From Hyphomicrobiales bacterium (GTDB lineage Bacteria; Pseudomonadota; Alphaproteobacteria; Rhizobiales; Rhizobiaceae): a stretch of DNA of 62,344 bases. Shown here one piece after another: positions 8,671-16,299 of this stretch; within the stretch, counting starts at the first letter, position 1; each line of letters opens with the position of its first letter. Below the pieces are notes generated by a model. The model worked only from the letters and a program-made list of their open reading frames with translations, was not told where the DNA came from and did no database searches. The translations under genes and the position numbers were made by a program. The DNA lies in NCBI GenBank assembly GCA_900465665.1, contig UBJO01000058.1:1-62344 (forward strand), read 5' to 3'.

Positions 8671-9090
8671 ATGGGCAGGACAATCGCAATTCTGATCGCA
8701 AGGCTGATCTTCGCCGGCGTGTTCATCATGGCGCTGAGCTTCAAGTTCATGGATATCACGGCCACGGCCGGTTACATCGCCAGCGCCGGCTTTCCATTCC
8801 CGCTCTTTCTTGCCTGGATCGCGGCCTTCTTCGAACTGGGGCTGGCGCTCGCTTTCCTGACCGGCATCTTCTTTTCACCGGCCGCCCTGCTGGCGGGGAT
8901 CTATGTGATCTTTCTCGCCGTGTCATTCCACGGACCCGGGCGCTGGGCCGGCAATCAGGCGGAGTTCGGCTTCTTCATCGACCACTTCACCTTCCTGGCC
9001 GGTCTGCTCTTCGCGGCGGTCCACGGCCCCGGCGAGGCGCTGGTCGTCAGGACCGGTCAAGCCCGCCGGCCGTCTGCCCTAGCGCAGTAG
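8671..9090 (+). CDS. DoxX family membrane protein
   Basis: 139 residues from the ATG at 8671, which follows GGGAGAG. Four hydrophobic segments are visible (ILIARLIFAGVFIMALSF; FPLFLAWIAAFFELGLALAFL; ALLAGIYVIFLAVSF; FLAGLLFAAVHGPGEAL), with the ARLIFAGVFIMALSFKFMD opening typical of DoxX/DUF4149-like quinone-associated membrane proteins. The precise function is unknown; some relatives act in thiosulfate oxidation or redox stress complexes. Its last 12 bases overlap the 3' end of the convergent TauE/SafE gene. Confidence 0.75.
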   Translation: MGRTIAILIARLIFAGVFIMALSFKFMDITATAGYIASAGFPFPLFLAWIAAFFELGLALAFLTGIFFSPAALLAGIYVIFLAVSFHGPGRWAGNQAEFGFFIDHFTFLAGLLFAAVHGPGEALVVRTGQARRPSALAQ

Positions 9091-9870
9091 GCCGTCGAGA
9101 GCGGGCATGCCGAGGAAGGCCGAGGCGCCGATCAGCCCGTAGCAGATGATCCGGAAGGTGCTCTCCTTGGCGAAGCCGAAAAGCTTGGAGCCGAGAAACA
9201 GGCCGATCGTATAGCTCGGCAGGATGACCAGCGTCAGCGCGAACACTGTATCGACGAACAGCCCGCCGGCGTAATAGCTGGCGACGCTGAAGCAGGTGGA
9301 GATCGCGAAATAGATGATGATGTTGGAGCGGACCTTGGTGAATTCCGTCTTTCCGCCCAGCCAGTAGGCGACGACGGGCGGCCCGCCGAGTTGGGCGGCA
9401 CCACTGAACAATCCCGCCACCAGCCCGACCGCAGCACTCAGATAGGAATGCGGCTCCCCATGATAGCGCCAGCCCGAGACCAATAGCGCAAGCAGCAGCA
9501 GCGCGATGACGGTGATCGACCAGCGCAAGAGCAGCGGGTCCATCAGCGTCAGCACGGCGGTTCCGGCGGGAACGCCGAGCATCGCACCCGCAGCCATGGT
9601 GAAGACCTCGCGCCGGTTCGCCCGCTTCCACGCGGGCGGGATCATCCCCAGTGTTGCCAGCCCGTCGATGACGAGCAGTACCGGCGAGATCAGCTTCGGC
9701 CCGATGATGGCACCGCCGAGCGGAATGAAGATCAGCGCCGCCCCAAATCCGGAAAAGCCGCGGGCAAGCCCGGCAATGCAGGCTATGGCGATCAGCGTAT
9801 AAAGTCCATGATCCGGCAGCGCGGCGGAAAGCCACGCCCCGATATCGGCCATGCTACCGGAAAACGACAT
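9079..9870 (-). CDS. TauE/SafE family sulfite/organosulfonate exporter-like permease
   Basis: 263 residues with about eight hydrophobic helices. The N-terminal IACIAGLARGFSGFGAALIFIPLGG and the repeated half GLVAGLFSGAAQLGGPPVVAYWLGG are the duplicated TauE/SafE (DUF81) signature, with GFSGFG and GAAQLGGPP as the paired re-entrant motifs. The substrate is not determinable; the family exports sulfur-containing anions among others. It ends convergently inside doxX. argC lies 16 bases upstream on the same strand, so the gene may be read from the argC transcript. Confidence 0.85.
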   Translation of the reverse strand: MSFSGSMADIGAWLSAALPDHGLYTLIAIACIAGLARGFSGFGAALIFIPLGGAIIGPKLISPVLLVIDGLATLGMIPPAWKRANRREVFTMAAGAMLGVPAGTAVLTLMDPLLLRWSITVIALLLLALLVSGWRYHGEPHSYLSAAVGLVAGLFSGAAQLGGPPVVAYWLGGKTEFTKVRSNIIIYFAISTCFSVASYYAGGLFVDTVFALTLVILPSYTIGLFLGSKLFGFAKESTFRIICYGLIGASAFLGMPALDGLLR

Positions 9871-9886
9871 GAACGTCCGACCTCGC

Positions 9887-10819
9887 TCAGGAGGCCAGCA
9901 TCAGGTCCATGTTCTGCACGGCGGCACCCGAGGCACCCTTGCCGAGGTTGTCGAGCAGGGCGACGAGATTGACCTGCGAACCACCAGGCGTGCCGAAGAC
10001 GAAGAGCTTCATCGTGTCCTTGCCAGCGAGCTCGACGGCATCGACGCGCGCCATCTTGCTGCTGTCTGCGAGCGGCACGACCGTGACGATATCCTGGCCG
10101 GCATAGTGCGCGGTCAGCGCCGCGTGAATGCTTTCCAGCGTCGTGCCTGCGGCCAGCATGTCGAGATGCAGCGGAACCTGCACGATCATCCCCTGCGCGA
10201 ACTTGCCGACCGATGGCGCGAAGATCGGCGCGCGGTCGAGCAGGCCGTGGATCTTCATCTCAGGCACATGCTTGTGCGTCAGCGTCAAGCCATAGAGGAA
10301 GTGCGGCGCGCTTATCGCGTCGTCGCGGCTCTGGTCTTCCATCTGCGCGATCATCTGCTTGCCGCCGCCGGTATAGCCGGAGACAGCGTTGACGGTGACA
10401 GGATAGCCGTCCGAAAGAATGCCGGCGGCCCGCAGCGGTCGCATCAGGCCGATGGCGCCGGTCGGATAGCAGCCGGGATTGGCGACGAAGCGCGCCGAAC
10501 TGATCTTGCCAGCCTGCTCCTTGTCCATCTCCGCGAAGCCATAGGCCCACGAAGGGTCGACGCGGTAGGCGGTCGAGGTGTCGATAACGCGGACATTGTT
10601 GTTGGCCGAGACCATCTGCACGGCTTCCTTCGATGCGTCGTCGGGCAGGCAGAGAATGGCGATATCGGCGCTATTGAGCATATCCTCGCGGATCGCGGCA
10701 TTGCGGCGCTCCGCCTCCGGAATGGACAGAAGCTCGACATCGCGGCGGCCGGCCATGCGCGTGCGGATCTGCAGGCCCGTCGTGCCGTGTTCGCCATCGA
10801 TGAAGATCTTCGGTGCCAT
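9887..10819 (-). CDS. argC: N-acetyl-gamma-glutamyl-phosphate reductase (short type)
   Basis: 310 residues from the ATG at 10819 (MAPKIFIDGEHGTTGLQIR); a GTG four codons upstream (10831) is an alternative. NADPH-dependent reduction of N-acetylglutamyl-phosphate to the semialdehyde in arginine synthesis. The dinucleotide-binding start (FIDGEHGTTGLQI), the catalytic Cys in VANPGCYPTGAIGLMRPL, and HKHVPEM and GTPGGSQVNLVALLDNLGKGASGAAVQNMDLM at the C-terminus are all visible. The length fits the shorter class found in rhizobia rather than the ~345-residue class. Confidence 0.95.
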   Translation of the reverse strand: MAPKIFIDGEHGTTGLQIRTRMAGRRDVELLSIPEAERRNAAIREDMLNSADIAILCLPDDASKEAVQMVSANNNVRVIDTSTAYRVDPSWAYGFAEMDKEQAGKISSARFVANPGCYPTGAIGLMRPLRAAGILSDGYPVTVNAVSGYTGGGKQMIAQMEDQSRDDAISAPHFLYGLTLTHKHVPEMKIHGLLDRAPIFAPSVGKFAQGMIVQVPLHLDMLAAGTTLESIHAALTAHYAGQDIVTVVPLADSSKMARVDAVELAGKDTMKLFVFGTPGGSQVNLVALLDNLGKGASGAAVQNMDLMLAS

Positions 10820-10882
10820 TGTCTTGCTCACACTTTCAATAGTTTAGAAAGAAGTCCGGAATCATTTTGGAAGATGGATGAG

Positions 10883-11842
10883 TCAGCCGTGTGACGCTGT
10901 CGCGCGTCGTTCGGCGTGCAGCCCCAGCATATACATCGCGACCGTCGCCCCCGCAATGGCGGTGATGTCGGCATGGTCGTAGGCGGGAGACACCTCGACC
11001 ACGTCGGCGCCGCGGATATCGAGCTGGTGCAGCCGCTGCAGCACGGAGAGGATCTTGGCGCTGGACGGGCCGCCCGAAACCGGCGTGCCGGTGCCGGGCG
11101 CATAGGCCGGATCCAGGCAGTCGATATCGAAGGTCAGATAGCTGGGCGCGCCCTTGGTGTGCGAGATGATCGTCGAGGCGATCTCGGAGGCACTCATCTC
11201 CTCGACCTGATGGCCGTACAGAATGCTGATGCCGAAATCGTCGGGCGCATGCGTGCGGATGCCGATCTGGATCGAACGATCGGGATCGATGATGCCGTCG
11301 CGGACCGCGCGCGTCACGAAGGAGCCATGGTCGATCCGCTTGCTGTCGTCGAACCACGTATCCTGATGCGCGTCGAACTGCACCAACGCCAGTGGGCCAT
11401 GCTTGGCCGCATGCGCCTTGAGGATCGGCCATGTCACATAGTGGTCGCCGCCCAGCGTCAACATGAAGGCGCCAGCATCAACGATCGTCTTCGCCTGCCG
11501 CTCGATCGCTTCAGGCGTCTCATGGTGATTGCCGTAATCCAGCAGGCAATCGCCGTAGTCGATCACGGCCATCTCGGCAAAGAGATCGCGATTGAAGGGA
11601 TATTGCGGATCATTGTCGAAAATCGCCGAAGCCCGCCGGATCGCTTGCGGCCCGAAACGCGTACCCGGCCGATTGGAGGTCGCGGCATCGAAGGGAACAC
11701 CCCAGACCACTACATCCGCGCCCGTCAGATCCTTGGTGAAGCGCCGGCGCATGAAGGACAGGGCACCCGCAAACGTCGGGTCCGTTGCCGCCGAAGTGAG
11801 GCTCGTTGCCGTGAAAGCATGATCGATCGACTTGTTGGCCAA
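10883..11842 (-). CDS. speB: Agmatinase (ureohydrolase family)
   Basis: 319 residues. Hydrolyses agmatine to putrescine and urea; the ureohydrolase fold uses two Mn ions. Ligand motifs are complete: GGDHYVTWPIL, FDAHQDTW and DIDCLDPAYAPGTGTP. The start is a TTG at 11842, supported by AAGGAG seven bases upstream. It lies about 60 bases upstream of argC on the same strand. Arginine synthesis followed by arginine/agmatine catabolism makes the pairing sensible. A related guanidino-acid hydrolase remains possible because family members differ in substrate. Confidence 0.85.
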   Translation of the reverse strand: MANKSIDHAFTATSLTSAATDPTFAGALSFMRRRFTKDLTGADVVVWGVPFDAATSNRPGTRFGPQAIRRASAIFDNDPQYPFNRDLFAEMAVIDYGDCLLDYGNHHETPEAIERQAKTIVDAGAFMLTLGGDHYVTWPILKAHAAKHGPLALVQFDAHQDTWFDDSKRIDHGSFVTRAVRDGIIDPDRSIQIGIRTHAPDDFGISILYGHQVEEMSASEIASTIISHTKGAPSYLTFDIDCLDPAYAPGTGTPVSGGPSSAKILSVLQRLHQLDIRGADVVEVSPAYDHADITAIAGATVAMYMLGLHAERRATASHG

Positions 11843-11910
11843 GTGAATACTCCTTCTCGCCTGTTCGAAGAGGTATGCGATTTGAATATCGATTCAACAA
11901 TTCCCAAAAC

Positions 11911-11942
11911 GAAAAAAGGCCGGGTTTGCACCCGACCTTTCC
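11911..11942 (-). terminator. Rho-independent terminator of rplM-rpsI
   Basis: On the minus strand, AAAGGTCGGGT, loop GCAA, ACCCGGCCTTTTTT (plus coordinates about 11912-11940): an 11-bp stem with one mismatch and a six-T tail. It lies 22 bases after the rpsI stop and separates the ribosomal operon from speB. Confidence 0.85.
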
Positions 11943-11963
11943 ACATTCCGAAGTCCGAAGCGA

Positions 11964-12431
11964 TTAACGCTTGGAGAACTGGAACGAACGGCGGGCCTTG
12001 GCCTTACCGTACTTCTTACGCTCGACGACGCGGCTGTCGCGGGTCAGGAAGCCACCCTTCTTCAGAACCGAGCGTAGGCCTGGTTCGAAGTAGGTGAGTG
12101 CCTTGGAGACGCCGTGACGAACGGCACCGGCCTGGCCGGAAAGGCCGCCGCCGGCAACCGTTGCGATGATGTCGAACTGGCCGTCACGGGCAGCAGCGAC
12201 GATCGGCTGACGCAGAATCATCTGCAGAACCGGACGTGCGAAGTATTCCGTGAATTCCTTGCCGTTGATGACGATCTTGCCGGAGCCCGGCTTGACCCAT
12301 ACACGAGCAACAGCGTTCTTGCGCTTGCCGGTCGCGTAGGAGCGGCCAAGCGAATCGACCTTACGGACGTGTGCCGGAGCCGAAGCTTCGGTAGCCGTGC
12401 CGAGATCCTTCAGGGAGGAGAGGTCAGCCAT
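11964..12431 (-). CDS. rpsI: 30S ribosomal protein S9
   Basis: 155 residues. The S9 core SYATGKRKNAVARVWVKPGSGKIVINGK and the basic tail DSRVVERKKYGKAKARRSFQFSKR are diagnostic; the tail reaches the decoding centre in the family. An N-terminal extension of about 25 residues (MADLSSLKDLGTATEASAPAH) precedes the core, common in alphaproteobacteria. It starts two bases after the rplM stop. Confidence 0.98.
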   Translation of the reverse strand: MADLSSLKDLGTATEASAPAHVRKVDSLGRSYATGKRKNAVARVWVKPGSGKIVINGKEFTEYFARPVLQMILRQPIVAAARDGQFDIIATVAGGGLSGQAGAVRHGVSKALTYFEPGLRSVLKKGGFLTRDSRVVERKKYGKAKARRSFQFSKR

Positions 12432-12433
12432 TC

Positions 12434-12898
12434 TTAGGCGCTCCTTACGTTCTTCTTGTTCAGCGAGGCGACGTCGAGAGCGACAGGCTGCTGAGCTTCA
12501 TGAGGATGGTTGGAACCAGCGTAAACGCGCAGGTTCTTCATCTGGCGACGACCGAGCGGGCCACGCGGAACCATGCGCTCGACCGCCTTTTCAAGAACGC
12601 GCTCCGGGAAGCGGCCTTCCATGATCTGGCGAGCGGTACGCTCCTTGATGCCGCCGGCGAAACCCGTGTGCCAGTAGTAAACCTTGTCGGAATACTTCTT
12701 GCCGGTGAATACGACCTTGTCGGCATTGATGACGATGACATTGTCGCCGTCGTCAACGTGAGGAGTGAAGGTAGCCTTGTGCTTGCCGCGCAGACGCATG
12801 GCGATAACAGAAGCGAGACGACCAACGACAAGCCCTTCGGCGTCGATGATGACCCACTTCTTCTCTACCTCTGCAGGCTTCTGGGAGAAGGTTGCCAT
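12434..12898 (-). CDS. rplM: 50S ribosomal protein L13
   Basis: 154 residues from the ATG at 12898 (MATFSQKPAEVEKKWVIIDAEGLVVGRLAS). DGDNVIVINADKVVFTGKK and ERMVPRGPLGRRQMKNLRVYAGSNHPHEAQQP are family hallmarks. An open extension up to 13078 exists but covers the promoter and leader described below, so the internal ATG is the real start. First gene of the rplM-rpsI operon. Confidence 0.98.
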   Translation of the reverse strand: MATFSQKPAEVEKKWVIIDAEGLVVGRLASVIAMRLRGKHKATFTPHVDDGDNVIVINADKVVFTGKKYSDKVYYWHTGFAGGIKERTARQIMEGRFPERVLEKAVERMVPRGPLGRRQMKNLRVYAGSNHPHEAQQPVALDVASLNKKNVRSA

Positions 12899-12980
12899 AG
12901 TAGTTACTCTCTTTTGATCCCTTGGCCCGAAGGCGAAAGGGCGTTTCTTGTTGCTTGATTTGGGAGCCCTGGGGCGCACC

Positions 12981-13007
12981 AAAAAGAAAGCAGCCGGAAA
13001 GGGCTGC
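12981..13007 (-). promoter_or_regulatory. Terminator-like hairpin in the rplM 5' leader
   Basis: Minus strand: GCAGCC, loop CTTTCC, GGCTGC followed by TTTCTTTTT (stem 12990-13007, T tract 12981-12989). It would sit within about ten bases of the predicted transcription start and about 80 bases ahead of the L13 start codon. It may be a regulatory leader (attenuator or ribosomal-protein binding site) rather than a terminator of an upstream gene, since the next gene upstream runs the other way. Confidence 0.5.
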
Positions 13008-13019
13008 GTTCTGGCGGTG

Positions 13020-13048
13020 TGTATAGAGGTTGAGGCCGATAGCGTCAA
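13020..13048 (-). promoter_or_regulatory. Sigma-70 promoter of rplM-rpsI
   Basis: Minus strand: TTGACG (13043-13048), 17-base spacer, TATACA (13020-13025). This is a near-consensus vegetative promoter, as expected for a ribosomal protein operon, and implies a leader of roughly 110 bases. Confidence 0.8.
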
Positions 13049-13238
13049 TATTGCCGCGGGCTGCGGCCGCAAAAACAAATAAATGAAATCAATGCGTTAG
13101 GTATGTGGTATTTTGATACCGCAATTTTCAGCGCCGCGATGGCAGCGCTTTGGCGCCAACGGCATCGCTTCTCCTCGAAATGACTGGCCTTTTATGGCAG
13201 GACTGATAGCACGAAATCGACATGCAGGGAGTTTCATC

Positions 13239-14069
13239 ATGGCCGAAGTTCTATCGTTCCGCACCGATGCCAGCAAATCCAGCGGTTCGCTCGTGCTGCG
13301 CCAGCTTTCCGATGGCGTGCTGCGGCTGACCCTGAACAATCCTCCCGTCAATCACCTGTCGCTCGCCATGATGGAGACGTTGATGGGCGAGCTGCAGAAT
13401 GCGGCCGAAGACGACGACGTGCGCGTCGTGATCATCGCATCGACGGGCGATGTCTTCTCGGCCGGCCAGGATCTCAAGGAGTTGACCGAGCATCGCGCCG
13501 ATGCCGATGATGGCGAGGCCTTCTTCGAGGAGACCTTCGCGCTCGCGGCCGATCTGATGCTGGAGATCACCAAGCTGCCGAAGCCCGTCATCGCCGAGAT
13601 CGACGGCCTTGCGACTGCCGCCGGATGCCAGCTCGTCGCTTCGTGCGATCTCGCGATCTGCACCGATACGGCGACCTTCTGCACGCCGGGCGTCAATATC
13701 GGCCTCTTCTGCGCGACGCCGATGGTGGCGCTGACGCGCTCCGCCCATCGCAAGCAGGCGATGGAGATGCTTTTGACTGGCGAGACGATCGACGCGTCCA
13801 CCGCCAAGGATTTCGGTCTCGTCAACCGCATCGTGCCGAAACAATATCTGCAGCAGGTCGTCACCAAATACGCGTCGGTGATTGCAAGCAAATCGCCCAT
13901 GGCGCTCCAGATCGGCAAGGAAGCCTTCTATCGACAGGTCGAAATGCCGGTCGAGGAGGCCTATGGCTATGCCGCCGAAGTCATGGTCGACAGCATGATG
14001 ACAGAGGATGCGGAAGAGGGGATCGGAGCATTCCTGGAAAACCGGATGCCGGATTGGACGCGGGACTGA
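13239..14069 (+). CDS. Enoyl-CoA hydratase/isomerase family protein
   Basis: 276 residues from the ATG at 13239 (preceded by CAGGGAG; a longer open frame from 13113 lacks homology-like content). Crotonase fold: VVIIASTGDVFSAGQDLKEL (oxyanion hole region), then GLATAAGCQLVASCDLAICTDTATFCTPGVNIGLF. The second glutamate of classical hydratases is not clearly in place (NIGLFCATPMV rather than EI.LG..P), so the exact reaction (hydration, isomerisation, other acyl-CoA chemistry) is uncertain. It stands alone between rplM (divergent) and an EamA permease (convergent). Confidence 0.85.
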   Translation: MAEVLSFRTDASKSSGSLVLRQLSDGVLRLTLNNPPVNHLSLAMMETLMGELQNAAEDDDVRVVIIASTGDVFSAGQDLKELTEHRADADDGEAFFEETFALAADLMLEITKLPKPVIAEIDGLATAAGCQLVASCDLAICTDTATFCTPGVNIGLFCATPMVALTRSAHRKQAMEMLLTGETIDASTAKDFGLVNRIVPKQYLQQVVTKYASVIASKSPMALQIGKEAFYRQVEMPVEEAYGYAAEVMVDSMMTEDAEEGIGAFLENRMPDWTRD

Positions 14070-14091
14070 ACCCGGCGGAGCTCGGAGCCGT

Positions 14092-14928
14092 CTACGCCAG
14101 CTTCAGCAATAGCCCGCCGAGCGCGATGATCGCGCCGGCGAGATAGCGCCAGGGGCTGGCTTTCTCTTTCAGGAATACGACGGAGATGATGAGCGCGAAG
14201 AGGATCGACGTCTCGCGCAGCGCGGCGACGGTGGCGACGGGCGCCTTGGTCATGGCCCAGAGCGCCAGCCCATAGGAGGCGATCGATCCGGTGCCGCCGA
14301 TCAATCCGCGCCACCAATTCACCTTCACATGCATCGCAACCGCGTAGGCGCCGCGCCGTGAGATCGCCCAGCTGAGCAGCAGCACTGGCGGCAACAGCGA
14401 CATCCACAGCGTATAGGAGATCGCATTGCCGGATATTCGCGCCCCGATGCCGTCGACATAGGTGTAGGTGGCGATGACCACGGCATTGGCAAGGGCCAGA
14501 CGAATGGCGTGGCCGCTGCCGCGCTTGGCCTCGAAGGCGAGCGTCAGGATGCCGGCGCAGATCGTGATCGTGCCGATCAGCGCGCCGCCCGACAGGCTCT
14601 CGCCAAGAACAAAGCCGCTCGTCGCCGCCACCAGCAGCGGCGCGCACCCACGCATCAGCGGATAGACGAGGCCGATGTCGCCGGCTCGATAGGCGCCTGC
14701 GACCAGCTGGAAATAGGCGAACTGCAAAATCGCCGAAGCGCCGATATAGGGCAGGGCCTCGATAGAGGGAAACGGCAGGAACGGGAGGAACGGCAGGGCC
14801 GCGATCGCTCCACCCGCCGAGATCAGGCTGGCGTCCAGCGCCTTGTCCGTCCCGGCCTTGATCAAGGCGTTCCATGTCGCATGAAGAAGCGCGCCGAACA
14901 GGACCAGCAGGATGACGGTGAGGGACAA
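14092..14928 (-). CDS. EamA-family (DMT superfamily) permease
   Basis: 278 residues, about ten hydrophobic helices arranged as two EamA repeats (first ALLHATWNALIKAGTDKALDASL..., second GGTGSIASYGLALWAMTKAPVATVAALRETSILFALIISVVFLKEKAS). The start is a TTG at 14928 with CAGGTAG about six bases upstream. The substrate is unknown. The C-terminal FLKEKASPWRYLAGAIIALGGLLLKLA is typical of the family. It is convergent with the enoyl-CoA hydratase gene. Confidence 0.85.
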   Translation of the reverse strand: MSLTVILLVLFGALLHATWNALIKAGTDKALDASLISAGGAIAALPFLPFLPFPSIEALPYIGASAILQFAYFQLVAGAYRAGDIGLVYPLMRGCAPLLVAATSGFVLGESLSGGALIGTITICAGILTLAFEAKRGSGHAIRLALANAVVIATYTYVDGIGARISGNAISYTLWMSLLPPVLLLSWAISRRGAYAVAMHVKVNWWRGLIGGTGSIASYGLALWAMTKAPVATVAALRETSILFALIISVVFLKEKASPWRYLAGAIIALGGLLLKLA

Positions 14929-15330
14929 AAGAACTACCTGATGGTGTGGCGAAAAGACGGGACAAAGCTTGTTACGCCGTCATCAGGAAAATGCAACAGC
15001 GGCCATTGAGACGAAGCTATGCAGTTCCCTCTCTGCTTAATCGATTATGCAACCTTCGGACGATCATATCGCCAAGCGGTCGTTGCGATACGTACGCCAG
15101 AAGTTTCAAACATTTTTTCCTCATTCAACTATGAGGTGTTTCTAAAATGGCAATGAACAAATGAGGACATAAACGGGATATACAGTGAACATCGATCGCA
15201 GTGCGTGCATTAACCCGGATGGGTGATGTAAATAGATCACAAAAAGCCACGCGGGGGCGAGGGCGGCCTGTCAAAATTGGTGGGTTTTATGCCCGTCCGA
15301 TGGGCAGTCGCTCAACCGAAATTTCGGGTC
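14929..15330. other. AT-richer intergenic region
   Basis: About 400 bases without a convincing gene; clearly richer in A/T than its surroundings between about 15040 and 15200. It contains the upstream region of the EamA permease (minus) and the 3' side of the secreted hypothetical gene. CCGAAATTTCGG (about 15318-15329) is a perfect palindrome just beyond that gene's stop. A short open frame at 14946-15134 has no recognisable content. Confidence 0.4.
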
Positions 15331-15660
15331 TCAGAGCGAATAGTCAGGAATGAACAGCATCCCGTCCAGGTTGTCGATATTCTGACAGTTCAGGACCCGG
15401 CATTTCGGGTTGTCCTTGGTTGGAACTGTCGTCCATTCGGCATATTCGTTGGCGTCGCACATCCGGCTGTTGCGCACATATCTGTCGTAGAGCGTCATGC
15501 CGCGAACGCGCGTGGAGGGATAGCGCAAGATGACCGCTCCCTCGTTGTGGATGGCGGCGCGCGCACGATCGCAGCTTATCGTCTGCGAATTATAGCGCGA
15601 TATCGCGAGCGCCGGCGTGGCGGCGAGCAGCGCGGCGGCGAACACAAGCACTTTTCTCAC
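15331..15660 (-). CDS. Secreted hypothetical protein
   Basis: 109 residues. The start is taken as the GTG at 15660 because AAGGAGGAG lies six bases upstream and the product then opens with a signal peptide (VRKVLVFAAALLAATPALA, cleavage near ALA/I). An ATG at 15681 would place that ribosome site inside the gene. The mature part has four cysteines (SCDRARA, RMCDANEY, KCRVLNCQN). The pattern SCDRARAAIHNEGAVILRYPS resembles small periplasmic proteins common in rhizobia. Function unknown. Confidence 0.7.
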   Translation of the reverse strand: MRKVLVFAAALLAATPALAISRYNSQTISCDRARAAIHNEGAVILRYPSTRVRGMTLYDRYVRNSRMCDANEYAEWTTVPTKDNPKCRVLNCQNIDNLDGMLFIPDYSL

Positions 15661-15744
15661 GGCGATCTCCTCCTTCGGCATCCAGCGTACCTATTATATA
15701 TAGGAAACGCTTTAGCGCTGTCATTGAGTTGGAGACAAGGAAAG

Positions 15745-16173
15745 ATGGATCACGATCACTATAGCGACGAATACATCGTCGATATCCTCCGGTCGGTGAA
15801 GACGATCGCGCTCACCGGCGCGTCGCCCAATCCCGCAAGGCCGAGCAATGGCGTCATGGGCTACCTTCTGTCGCGCGGCTACGAGGTCGTGCCCGTCAAT
15901 CCCGGCCAGGTCGGCAAGCGCATCCAGGGGCAGGAGGTCTTCGGCCACCTCGCTGACGTGCCTGTTACGGTCGACATGGTCGACGTCTTCCGGGCCTCGA
16001 ACTACCTGTCGGAGGTGGTGGACGAGGCGCTGGCGATGAACCCGCGACCGAAAGTGATCTGGGCGCAACTCGGCGTGCGCGACGATGCCGCTGCCGCCAA
16101 AGCCGAGACAGCCGGTATCAAGGTTGTCATGGACCGCTGCCCGGCAATCGAGTACCCACGCCTCATCGGCTGA
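15745..16173 (+). CDS. CoA-binding domain protein (YccU type)
   Basis: 142 residues from the ATG at 15745 behind GGAGACAAGGAAAG. A Rossmann-like CoA-binding domain: TIALTGASPNPARPSNGVMGYLLSRGYEVVPVNPGQVGKRIQGQEVFGHLADVP, then VIWAQLGVRDDAAAAKAETAGIKVVMDRCPAIEYPRL. This is the stand-alone CoA_binding_2 family (YccU-like), implicated in CoA or nucleotide sensing but without a firm biochemical role. It is about 125 bases upstream of metY on the same strand. Confidence 0.85.
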   Translation: MDHDHYSDEYIVDILRSVKTIALTGASPNPARPSNGVMGYLLSRGYEVVPVNPGQVGKRIQGQEVFGHLADVPVTVDMVDVFRASNYLSEVVDEALAMNPRPKVIWAQLGVRDDAAAAKAETAGIKVVMDRCPAIEYPRLIG

Positions 16174-16299
16174 GAAGGGCAAATTTTTCGCCAAACGCGT
16201 CTCGGTTGAAACGGATGGCGATTAACTTTTGCCGATCGTCCGCTATGCTCCGCCCAGCGAAGTTAAAGCAGCAAAGTCAAATCAGAACGGGAGGACTTC

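Noticed and set aside
12899..13078. N-terminal extension of L13
   Set aside because: Open, but it covers the promoter and leader hairpin; the conserved protein starts at 12898.
16190..16299. SAM-II riboswitch upstream of metY
   Set aside because: GTTAAAGCAGCAAAG recalls part of the 3' pseudoknot strand, but the conserved GCTAAA, the GATTTAACC loop and a matching P1 stem are not in place. I could not fold a credible aptamer.
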